A stretch of DNA of 11,599 nt, from assembly GCA_902489075.1 (NCBI GenBank), contig CABTYO010000046.1:1-11599 (forward strand). Direction: 5' to 3'. Below are positions 4,489-11,599 of the stretch, piece by piece; within the stretch, counting starts at the first letter, position 1; every line of letters starts with the position of its first letter. Source of the stretch: an uncultured Faecalicatena sp. (lineage in GTDB: Bacteria; Bacillota; Clostridia; Lachnospirales; Lachnospiraceae). Both the position numbers and the translations under genes were made by a program. The notes below the pieces were generated by a model. The model had not been told where the DNA came from. It did no database searches and saw only the letters and a list, made by a program, of their open reading frames with translations.

Positions 4489-7140
4489 GTGGCAGAATTA
4501 ACTCCAATGATGCAGAAGTATATGGAGACGAAGGAATCCTATCCTGACTGTATCTTATTTTATAGATTAGGTGATTTTTACGAAATGTTTTTTGAGGATG
4601 CCATCACCGCATCCAGGGAACTGGAGATCACGCTGACCGGAAAGAGCTGCGGCCTGGAGGAGCGTGCCCCCATGTGTGGGATTCCCTATCATGCGGTGGA
4701 CGGGTATCTGAATAAGCTTGTGGCGAAGGGCTATAAGGTGGCAATCTGCGAGCAGGTGGAGGACCCGAAGCTTGCAAAGGGTCTGGTGAAGCGTGAGGTG
4801 ACCCGGATTGTCACGCCTGGAACCAACCTGGCTCCCCAGGCACTGGACGAGACGAAGAACAATTACCTGATGTGTATTGTATACATAGCGGACCGGTATG
4901 GATTATCCATTGCGGATATCACGACCGGCGATTATTTTGTGACCGAGCTGCCTGACAGCGCCAAGCTGATGGATGAGATCTACCGTTTTATGCCGTCAGA
5001 GATCATCTGCAACGAATCTTTTTATATGAGCGGAATCGATCTGGAGGATATGCGAAGCCGACTGGGGATCACGATCTATTCTCTGGATTCCTGGTATTTT
5101 GACGACGCCATCTGCCGGAAAAAGCTGCTGGAGCATTTTCACGTGTCCTCGTTTACCGGACTGGGGCTGGAAGACTATGACTGCGGCATCATCAGTGCAG
5201 GAGCACTTCTGCAATATCTGCTTGAGACGCAGAAGAACTCGCTTTCCCAGCTCACCCACATTACGCCGTATACCACGGCCAAGTATATGATGCTGGACAG
5301 CTCCACCAGACGGAATCTGGAGCTGTGCGAGACACTTCGGGAAAAGCAGAAGAGAGGCTCCCTGCTCTGGGTGCTTGACAAGACAAAGACGGCCATGGGT
5401 GCCAGGATGCTCCGCAAGTATGTGGAACAGCCGCTGATTGAGAAAGAGGAGATCTTGAAGAGGCTGGATGCCGTGGAGGAGTTAAAGGGCATGGCGATTT
5501 CACGTGAGGAGATCCGGGAATACCTGTCCCCGGTCTACGATCTGGAACGTCTGATTACAAGAATTACATACGGTTCCGCCAATCCAAGGGACCTGACTGC
5601 CTTTAAGACTTCTCTGGAAATGCTGCCGTCCCTTCATTATATTCTGGAAGAGATGGAGTCTCCGCTTTTATGTGGAATCCGTGAAGATCTGGATACACTG
5701 GAAGATCTGTGCACCCTGATCAAGGATGCCATCATCGAAGATCCGCCGCTTGCCATGAAGGAAGGCGGCATCATCAGAGATGGATATAATGAAGAGGTCG
5801 ATACCTTAAGAAGCGCCAAGTCAGACGGAAAAGACTGGCTTGCAAAGTTAGAGGAAGAGGAACGGGAGAAGACCGGAATCAAAAATCTGAAGATCAAGTA
5901 CAATAAGGTGTTCGGATATTATCTGGAAGTCACCAATTCCTATAAGGACCTGGTACCGGATTATTATACAAGAAAGCAGACGCTGGCCAATGCGGAGCGT
6001 TATATCACCCCCAAGCTTAAAGAACTGGAAGATACCATCTTAGGCGCCGAGGACAAGCTGTATGCCCTGGAATATGAGCTGTACAGTGCGGTCCGCGACA
6101 CCATAGCCGGGGAAGTGGAGCGGATCCAGAGGACTGCCAAGGCAGTGGCGGCGCTGGATGTATTTGCCTCTCTTGCCCTGGTTGCGGAGCGGAACAACTA
6201 TGTGCGCCCGAAGATCAATGAAAAGGGTGTGATTGATATCAAGGACGGCCGTCATCCGGTGGTGGAGAAGATGATCCCCAATGACATGTTCATCTCCAAC
6301 GATACCTATCTGGATGATAAGAAGCAGCGGATCTCCATTATTACGGGACCGAATATGGCCGGAAAATCCACGTACATGAGGCAGGCTGCCCTGATCGTAC
6401 TGATGGCGCAGCTGGGCTCCTTTGTCCCGGCATCCAGTGCGAACATCGGACTGGTGGACCGGATCTTTACCAGAGTCGGGGCATCGGATGATCTGGCTTC
6501 CGGGCAGAGCACCTTCATGGTGGAGATGACGGAGGTTGCCAACATCCTGCGCAATGCGACCAGCAAGAGCCTTCTGATCCTGGATGAGATCGGCCGTGGG
6601 ACCAGTACTTTTGATGGATTGTCGATCGCATGGGCCGTGGTCGAATATATTTCCGATACAAAGCTACTGGGGGCCAAGACCCTGTTCGCAACCCATTATC
6701 ACGAGCTGACAGAGCTGGAAGGCAAGATTGAGAATGTCAACAATTACTGCATTGCAGTCAAGGAAAAGGGCGATGATATCGTTTTCCTGCGTAAGATTGT
6801 CAAGGGCGGAGCGGATAAGAGCTACGGAATCCAGGTGGCCAAGCTGGCCGGAGTGCCGGATATCGTCATCGACCGTGCCAAGGAGATCGTGGAGGAGTTA
6901 AGCGATGAGGATATTACCACGAGGGTAAGTGAGATCGCCGTCAAAGAGCATGATGCGAAAAAGAAACCGAAAGCCAGGAAGTATGACGAGGTAGATATCG
7001 CCCAGATGTCCCTCTTTGATACCGTCAAGGACGGGGATGTACTGGAAGAGCTCAAGAACATCGACGTGGGCAATCTGACGCCCATCGATGCACTCAATAC
7101 GATCTACCGGTTACAGAATAAATTAAAGAACCGCTGGTAA
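4489..7140 (+). CDS. mutS: DNA mismatch repair protein MutS
   Basis: MutS binds base mismatches and small loops and, on ATP exchange, recruits MutL. The 883-residue product has the full MutS1 layout. The mismatch-recognition domain carries F30-Y31-E32 (the Phe-x-Glu that stacks on the mismatch). A connector, levers and clamp follow (VFGYYLEVTNSY near 474). The ATPase has Walker A GPNMAGKST (620-628), Walker B ILDE with D699-E700, and FATHYHELTE as the H-loop region. Near the C-terminus QMSLFD (839-844) is a standard beta-clamp-binding peptide, then a dimerisation tail. The GTG start has AAAGGA 9 bases upstream; ATG 4507 would cut the conserved ELTPMMQ. mutL follows after 24 bases. Slightly longer than B. 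subtilis MutS. Confidence 0.98.
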   Translation: MAELTPMMQKYMETKESYPDCILFYRLGDFYEMFFEDAITASRELEITLTGKSCGLEERAPMCGIPYHAVDGYLNKLVAKGYKVAICEQVEDPKLAKGLVKREVTRIVTPGTNLAPQALDETKNNYLMCIVYIADRYGLSIADITTGDYFVTELPDSAKLMDEIYRFMPSEIICNESFYMSGIDLEDMRSRLGITIYSLDSWYFDDAICRKKLLEHFHVSSFTGLGLEDYDCGIISAGALLQYLLETQKNSLSQLTHITPYTTAKYMMLDSSTRRNLELCETLREKQKRGSLLWVLDKTKTAMGARMLRKYVEQPLIEKEEILKRLDAVEELKGMAISREEIREYLSPVYDLERLITRITYGSANPRDLTAFKTSLEMLPSLHYILEEMESPLLCGIREDLDTLEDLCTLIKDAIIEDPPLAMKEGGIIRDGYNEEVDTLRSAKSDGKDWLAKLEEEEREKTGIKNLKIKYNKVFGYYLEVTNSYKDLVPDYYTRKQTLANAERYITPKLKELEDTILGAEDKLYALEYELYSAVRDTIAGEVERIQRTAKAVAALDVFASLALVAERNNYVRPKINEKGVIDIKDGRHPVVEKMIPNDMFISNDTYLDDKKQRISIITGPNMAGKSTYMRQAALIVLMAQLGSFVPASSANIGLVDRIFTRVGASDDLASGQSTFMVEMTEVANILRNATSKSLLILDEIGRGTSTFDGLSIAWAVVEYISDTKLLGAKTLFATHYHELTELEGKIENVNNYCIAVKEKGDDIVFLRKIVKGGADKSYGIQVAKLAGVPDIVIDRAKEIVEELSDEDITTRVSEIAVKEHDAKKKPKARKYDEVDIAQMSLFDTVKDGDVLEELKNIDVGNLTPIDALNTIYRLQNKLKNRW

Positions 7141-7164
7141 ATGTGAGACTAAAGGAGAGGACTT

Positions 7165-9426
7165 ATGCCGCAGATTCAGGTATTAGATCAAATTACAATT
7201 GATAAGATCGCCGCCGGGGAAGTGATTGAACGTCCGGCTTCTATTGTGAAGGAGCTTGTGGAAAATGCCATCGACGCGAAAGCCACTGCCGTGGTCGTGG
7301 AGATTCAGGAAGGCGGGATTTCCTTCATCCGCATCATGGACAACGGAACCGGAATTGCAAGGGAAGATGTGCCGAATGCGTTTTTAAGGCATTCTACGAG
7401 CAAGATCCGCAGTGTTGAGGATCTGACACATGTGGCTTCCCTGGGATTTCGCGGAGAGGCGCTGTCCAGTATTGCGGCGGTCACCAAGGTGGAGCTGATC
7501 ACCAAGACGAGGGAGGATACGCTGGGTACACGCTATATCATTGAAGGCGGCCGGGAGATTTCCATGGACGATACCGGGGCACCCGACGGGACCACTTTTC
7601 TGATCCGTCAGCTGTTCTATAATGTGCCTGCAAGAAGGAAGTTTTTAAAGACCGCTATGACAGAGGCCGGACATATCCAGGACCTTCTCATGCGTCTGGC
7701 GCTGTCCCACCCGGAAGTTTCGATTCAGTTCATCAATAATGGACAGGAAAAGCTGAGAACCTCCGGGAACGGAAAACTCAGAGATGTGATCTACAGCATT
7801 TACGGACGCGAGGTTGCCGCGAACCTGATCGAGATGGATTACGAAAAGGGCGGACTTCGCATGACCGGATTTCTCGGGAAACCTATGGTCAGCCGGGGAA
7901 ACCGGAATTTTGAGAACTTTTTTGTCAATGGAAGATATGTGAAAAGCAGCATGATCTCCAAGGCCATCGAGGATGCGTACCGGGATTTTGTCATGCAGCA
8001 TAAATTCCCGTTTGTGGTACTGCATTTCCAGGTGGACGGTGAGGAGATCGATGTGAATGTCCACCCGACCAAGATGGAACTGCGTTTCCAGAAGCAGCAG
8101 GAAGTCTATAATACGGTGTATGAAGGGGTGCACAGAACCCTGCTGGAACCGGAACTGATTCCGGTGGTGGACGTGCCGGAACCGAAGAAGACAGAGCCGG
8201 AGAAGGAGGAAAGCCCCTTCCTGCTGAAACCAAAAGCAAGACCGGAGACAGGCGCAAGGGCAGAAACATACGGTGGAAGGCTGAAACAGCCCAGAGCGGC
8301 TGATTCACCAGAGGCTGGGGAAAAATTTGGCACAACAGTTACTGCAAATGCAGATGCAATGCGAGACCAGGCTTCCTCTCCGGGTTCTGCAGCGCCATAT
8401 CAAGAGGAACCTGAAGAAAAGAATGAAGAATACTTTCTGAAAAAAATGAGGGAGCGGGTGCTTTCTTATCACAATAAAGTGGCTGCGGCAGAGACATCCG
8501 CAGACAGGCCCTCTGTATCAGACCTTCCCGCGGAGAAGACTTCTGTGACAGATTCGGTATCAGCGGCAGGCATGTCAGCAGAAAAGATTCCTGTTGCGAA
8601 TATGATACAGGAAAGTGGCAATTATCGTATAGAAGAGTCAGGCGTGATCGCAGATACAGCCAGTCAGCCAGATTCCGTTCCGACTGCATCTGTTCCGGAT
8701 GGACAGAATTTTCCGCCTGAGGAGAAATCCCGGCCGGAAGTCAGTTCTCCCCAAGAGGAGACTTCTGTCTCTGCGGCGGTAGAGTCTCTGGAAAAAGCCG
8801 AGCAGATGAACCTGTTTGAGGAGAAGCTTCTGCGCCGCGAGACGAAAGCGGAGTACAGGCTGATCGGCCAGGTATTTGATACGTACTGGCTGGTTCAGTT
8901 TCAGGATAACCTGTATATTATCGACCAGCACGCCGCCCATGAGCGTGTTCTCTATGAGCGGACGCTCAAAGACATGAAGAACCGGGAGTTTACCTCCCAG
9001 TACTTAAGTCCGCCGATCATCTTAAGCCTGTCCATGCAGGAAGCGGAACTTCTAAACGAGCACATGGACCGTTTTGCAAGGATCGGATTTGAGATCGAGC
9101 CTTTTGGCGGTGACGAATATGCGGTACGTGCGGTGCCGGACAATCTTTTTTCCATTGCGAAGAAGGAACTTCTCATGGAGATGCTGGACAGCCTGTCAGA
9201 TGGGGTGTCTTCCAATATGACACCGGAGCTGATCGACGAAAAGGTAGCATCCATGTCCTGCAAGGCGGCAGTAAAGGGAAATAACAGGCTGTCCGCCATG
9301 GAGGTGGATACGCTGATCGGGGAGCTGTTAGAACTGGACAACCCGTACCACTGTCCCCACGGCAGACCGACGATCATCGCCATGACCAGGCGTGAGCTGG
9401 AAAAGAAGTTCAAAAGAATCGTGTAA
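7165..9426 (+). CDS. mutL: DNA mismatch repair endonuclease MutL
   Basis: MutL couples MutS recognition to strand nicking. The GHKL ATPase has ELVENAIDA (30-38; catalytic E33, Mg-binding N34), DNGTGI and TSKI..LGFRGEAL. The C-terminal domain (about 565-753) has the metal-binding endonuclease motif DQHAAHERVLYE (587-598), SCKAAVK (698-704) and CPHGRP (730-735), so it is the nicking form found in bacteria without MutH. Between them (about 333-560) is an unusually long Ala/Ser/Glu/Pro-rich linker, making the protein 753 residues against roughly 620-650 in many relatives. The linker ends in QMNLF (547-551), a clamp-binding-type peptide; QYLSPP in the C-terminal domain sits where the known B. subtilis clamp motif lies. 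The ATG has AAAGGAG 7 bases upstream. It belongs to the mutS operon. Confidence 0.98.
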   Translation: MPQIQVLDQITIDKIAAGEVIERPASIVKELVENAIDAKATAVVVEIQEGGISFIRIMDNGTGIAREDVPNAFLRHSTSKIRSVEDLTHVASLGFRGEALSSIAAVTKVELITKTREDTLGTRYIIEGGREISMDDTGAPDGTTFLIRQLFYNVPARRKFLKTAMTEAGHIQDLLMRLALSHPEVSIQFINNGQEKLRTSGNGKLRDVIYSIYGREVAANLIEMDYEKGGLRMTGFLGKPMVSRGNRNFENFFVNGRYVKSSMISKAIEDAYRDFVMQHKFPFVVLHFQVDGEEIDVNVHPTKMELRFQKQQEVYNTVYEGVHRTLLEPELIPVVDVPEPKKTEPEKEESPFLLKPKARPETGARAETYGGRLKQPRAADSPEAGEKFGTTVTANADAMRDQASSPGSAAPYQEEPEEKNEEYFLKKMRERVLSYHNKVAAAETSADRPSVSDLPAEKTSVTDSVSAAGMSAEKIPVANMIQESGNYRIEESGVIADTASQPDSVPTASVPDGQNFPPEEKSRPEVSSPQEETSVSAAVESLEKAEQMNLFEEKLLRRETKAEYRLIGQVFDTYWLVQFQDNLYIIDQHAAHERVLYERTLKDMKNREFTSQYLSPPIILSLSMQEAELLNEHMDRFARIGFEIEPFGGDEYAVRAVPDNLFSIAKKELLMEMLDSLSDGVSSNMTPELIDEKVASMSCKAAVKGNNRLSAMEVDTLIGELLELDNPYHCPHGRPTIIAMTRRELEKKFKRIV

Positions 9427-9449
9427 ATTCTGATAGCAGGAGATAGTAT

Positions 9450-10394
9450 ATGAAGAAACCATTGATTATTCTCACCGGACCGACCGCCGTCGGCAAGACA
9501 AAGGCATCCATCGGGCTTGCAGGCGCCATCGGCGGGGAGATTATTTCTGCAGATTCCATGCAGGTATACCGGTATATGGATATCGGTTCTGCGAAGATCC
9601 GCCCGGAGGAAATGGGGGGAATTCCCCATCACCTCGTGGATGTTCTGGAACCGGATGAAGAGTTCCATGTCGTGCGTTTTCAGCAGATGGCGAAGGAAGC
9701 CATGAAGGGAATCTATGACCGGGGAAAGATTCCCATTGTGGTAGGCGGCACGGGATTTTATATTCAGGCACTTTTGTATGATATAGATTTTACGGAAAAT
9801 GACAGCGACACCGCTTACAGACAGTCATTGGAAGTTCTGGCAGGGGAAAAAGGAGCGGCTTTTCTGCACGGGATGCTTGAGGAAGTGGATGAAAAGGCGG
9901 CGCAGGAGATTCACGAGAATAATGTAAAGCGGGTGATCCGCGCCCTGGAATTCTATCACCAGACCGGGAAGAAGATTTCCGAGCATAATGAAGAGGAACG
10001 GCAGAAAGAATCTGCCTACAATTCCGCTTATTTTGTGCTCAACGATGAACGTGCACATCTGTATGAGCGGATCGACCGCCGCGTGGACCAGATGATAGAA
10101 GAGAGGCTTGTAGAAGAGGTAAAGGCACTTAAAGAGCGCGGATACCGCCGGGATATGGTTTCCATGCAGGGACTGGGGTACAAAGAGATCCTGGCATACC
10201 TGGATGGGGAGATGAGCCTTAATGAAGCCATCTATGTAATCAAGCGGGATACCCGGCATTTTGCCAAGAGGCAGATTACCTGGTTTAAGCGGGAGAGGGA
10301 CGTGATCTGGCTGAATAAGCAGGATTTCGGCTATGACGAAGAAAAGATTCTGACAGAGATGGAAAAAGAGCTGAAAGACAGACACATCTTATAG
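9450..10394 (+). CDS. miaA: tRNA dimethylallyltransferase MiaA
   Basis: MiaA transfers the dimethylallyl group to N6 of A37 in tRNAs that read codons beginning with U (EC 2.5.1.75). The 314-residue length is normal. It has the P-loop GPTAVGKT (10-17), DSMQVYRYMDIG with catalytic-site D35, VVGGTGFYIQALLY (97-110), the GLGYKE motif, and the C-terminal KRDTRHFAKRQITWFKRE. The ATG at 9450 has an AGGAG 7 bases upstream, and mutL ends 23 bases before it, so it is co-transcribed with the repair genes. Its product is the substrate of MiaB, encoded upstream. No hfq gene follows, although that is the common neighbour in other bacteria. Confidence 0.97.
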   Translation: MKKPLIILTGPTAVGKTKASIGLAGAIGGEIISADSMQVYRYMDIGSAKIRPEEMGGIPHHLVDVLEPDEEFHVVRFQQMAKEAMKGIYDRGKIPIVVGGTGFYIQALLYDIDFTENDSDTAYRQSLEVLAGEKGAAFLHGMLEEVDEKAAQEIHENNVKRVIRALEFYHQTGKKISEHNEEERQKESAYNSAYFVLNDERAHLYERIDRRVDQMIEERLVEEVKALKERGYRRDMVSMQGLGYKEILAYLDGEMSLNEAIYVIKRDTRHFAKRQITWFKRERDVIWLNKQDFGYDEEKILTEMEKELKDRHIL

Positions 10395-10474
10395 AAGCGG
10401 CAATCAAAGCGGCCATGAGAAAGGCAGTTTTTGAAAAAAACAAAACATTACAAGAAATCAACGAGGACAATACG

Positions 10475-11599
10475 ATGAATTTTGAAATGAATCAAATGTA
10501 TGCAACATTAGGAATCAGTGAGGAAGTCTTATCCTTCGGACAGAAGATCGAGGCTGAGTTAGCACCCCGTTTCCGGAAATTTGAGGAGACTGCGGAATAC
10601 AATCAGCTGAAGGTTCTTCATGCCATGCAGGAGAACAAGGTCAGTGAAGGATGTTTTCAGTATGCCAGCGGCTATGGGTACAATGACATGGGAAGGGACA
10701 CCCTGGAGGCAGTCTATGCCAGCACGTTCCACACCGAGGCGGCTCTGGTGCGTCCGCAGATTACCTGCGGAACTCATGCGCTTGCCCTTGCGCTCTCAGC
10801 GAACTTAAGGCCGGGGGACGAACTGCTCTCACCAGTGGGAAAGCCTTATGATACGCTGGAGGAGGTCATCGGAATCCGCAAGTCCAAAGGCTCCCTTGCA
10901 GAGTATGGGATTACATACCGTCAGGTAGAACTGAAAGAGGACGGTTATTTTAACTATCCGGCAATCAGAGAGGCGATCAATGAGAGGACGAAATTAGTGA
11001 CAATTCAGCGCTCCAAGGGATATCAGACCCGACCGAGCTATTCCGTGGAAAAGATCGGGGAGCTGATCCGGTTTGTAAAAAGCATTAAGCCGGACGTAAT
11101 CTGTATGGTAGACAACTGCTACGGCGAGTTCGTGGAGACCATCGAACCAAGCGACGTGGGCGCGGATATGATCGTGGGATCTCTGATCAAGAATCCGGGC
11201 GGCGGCCTGGCACCGATCGGCGGCTATGTAGCCGGACGGGAAGATCTGATTGAGAACTGCGCTTACCGCCTGACTTCCCCGGGACTGGGAAAAGAGGTCG
11301 GGGCCTCTCTCGGAGTCATGCAGTCCTTCTACCAGGGCTTTTTCCTGGCACCAACGGTTGTATGCAGTGCGGTGAAAGGTGCTGTCTTTGCCGCCAATAT
11401 TTATGAAAAGCTGGGCTTTGGTGTGATCCCCAACGGAACAGAGAGCCGGCATGACATCATTCAGGCTGTGGAGCTGGGTACAGCAGAGGGCGTGATCGAG
11501 TTCTGCAAGGGGATTCAGGCGGCCGCTCCGGTAGACAGCTATGTCACTCCGGAACCATGGGCAATGCCGGGATACGACAGTGATGTCATTATGGCAGCA
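10475..11599 (+). CDS. PLP-dependent enzyme, YnbB / 'aluminium resistance' / methionine gamma-lyase-like (C-terminus cut off)
   Basis: The frame stays open to the window end, giving 375 residues of an expected length of a little over 400. It is a fold-type I PLP enzyme of the Alum_res family (B. subtilis YnbB-like), often annotated methionine gamma-lyase family. Visible features are GYGYNDMGRDTLEAVYA (66-82), VRPQITCGTHALALAL (92-107; cofactor phosphate region), VDN with D213 (contacts the pyridine nitrogen), and SLIKNPGGG with K239 as the probable Schiff-base lysine. The actual substrate is not established, and the aluminium-resistance name is historical. I prefer ATG 10475, with GAGGA 7 bases upstream. 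ATG 10415 in the same frame would add 20 residues but has no RBS. It follows miaA by 80 bases, probably by read-through; B. subtilis also keeps ynbB in the miaA neighbourhood. Confidence 0.9.
   Translation, partial: MNFEMNQMYATLGISEEVLSFGQKIEAELAPRFRKFEETAEYNQLKVLHAMQENKVSEGCFQYASGYGYNDMGRDTLEAVYASTFHTEAALVRPQITCGTHALALALSANLRPGDELLSPVGKPYDTLEEVIGIRKSKGSLAEYGITYRQVELKEDGYFNYPAIREAINERTKLVTIQRSKGYQTRPSYSVEKIGELIRFVKSIKPDVICMVDNCYGEFVETIEPSDVGADMIVGSLIKNPGGGLAPIGGYVAGREDLIENCAYRLTSPGLGKEVGASLGVMQSFYQGFFLAPTVVCSAVKGAVFAANIYEKLGFGVIPNGTESRHDIIQAVELGTAEGVIEFCKGIQAAAPVDSYVTPEPWAMPGYDSDVIMAA

Noticed and set aside
8952..9668. 238-codon minus-strand ORF spanning the mutL-miaA junction
   Set aside because: It overlaps two conserved genes in antisense, has no RBS, and its product is low-complexity Ser-rich.
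10994..11452. 152-codon minus-strand ORF
   Set aside because: It is a shadow of the PLP-enzyme gene, whose catalytic motifs are all on the plus strand.
1..11599. tRNA or rRNA genes, CRISPR arrays, intact transposases or integrases, riboswitches
   Set aside because: None was found by reading both strands. The only tandem array is the short repeat at 4341, which has no spacers.

Overview
The window is chromosomal DNA from a low-to-moderate GC Firmicute, most likely a gut Lachnospiraceae (Clostridia) species. The reasons are the DUF4250 and BofC-C-like small proteins, strong AAAGGAG-type ribosome binding sites, several TTG/GTG starts, a DQHA-type nicking MutL, and a miaB-mutS-mutL-miaA order typical of Firmicutes. 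The species cannot be fixed from the sequence alone.

Positions 1-800 read as an AT-richer accessory segment on the minus strand. It holds the first 92 codons of an unrecognised helical protein running off the left edge, a short apparently frameshifted ORF that overlaps its start by 4 bases, and an orphan fragment of about 90 residues with no ribosome binding site. The segment ends at a direct repeat that brackets mutually exclusive hairpins (722-810). A polymorphic-toxin or type VII secretion origin is possible but not shown.

From about 800 to the right end all genes are on the plus strand. The first block is a membrane-anchored BofC-C-like protein (861-1223), a DUF896/YnzC protein (1288-1509), 5-formyltetrahydrofolate cyclo-ligase starting at TTG inside the previous gene (1487-2119), and a DUF4250 protein whose start overlaps that stop (2113-2295). 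Two hairpins separate this block from miaB (2395-3846), which ends at a long perfect hairpin with a T-run. That hairpin also buries the ribosome binding site of a CmpB-type membrane protein (3926-4342). An 18-bp tandem repeat follows, then a good extended -10 promoter (4404-4431) that starts the mismatch-repair operon.

The mutS (4489-7140), mutL (7165-9426) and miaA (9450-10394) genes are spaced 23-24 bases apart and look co-transcribed. MutS recognises mismatches and MutL nicks the strand; both carry sliding-clamp-type peptides. MiaA makes i6A37 on tRNA and MiaB, encoded upstream, methylthiolates it, so both halves of the ms2i6A37 pathway flank mutSL. The window ends inside a PLP-dependent enzyme of the YnbB / 'aluminium resistance' / methionine gamma-lyase-like family (10475 to the edge).

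Most of the window is ordinary core genome. I found no convincing new system; the best leads are the regulatory hairpins, the tandem repeat, and the decayed left-hand segment.
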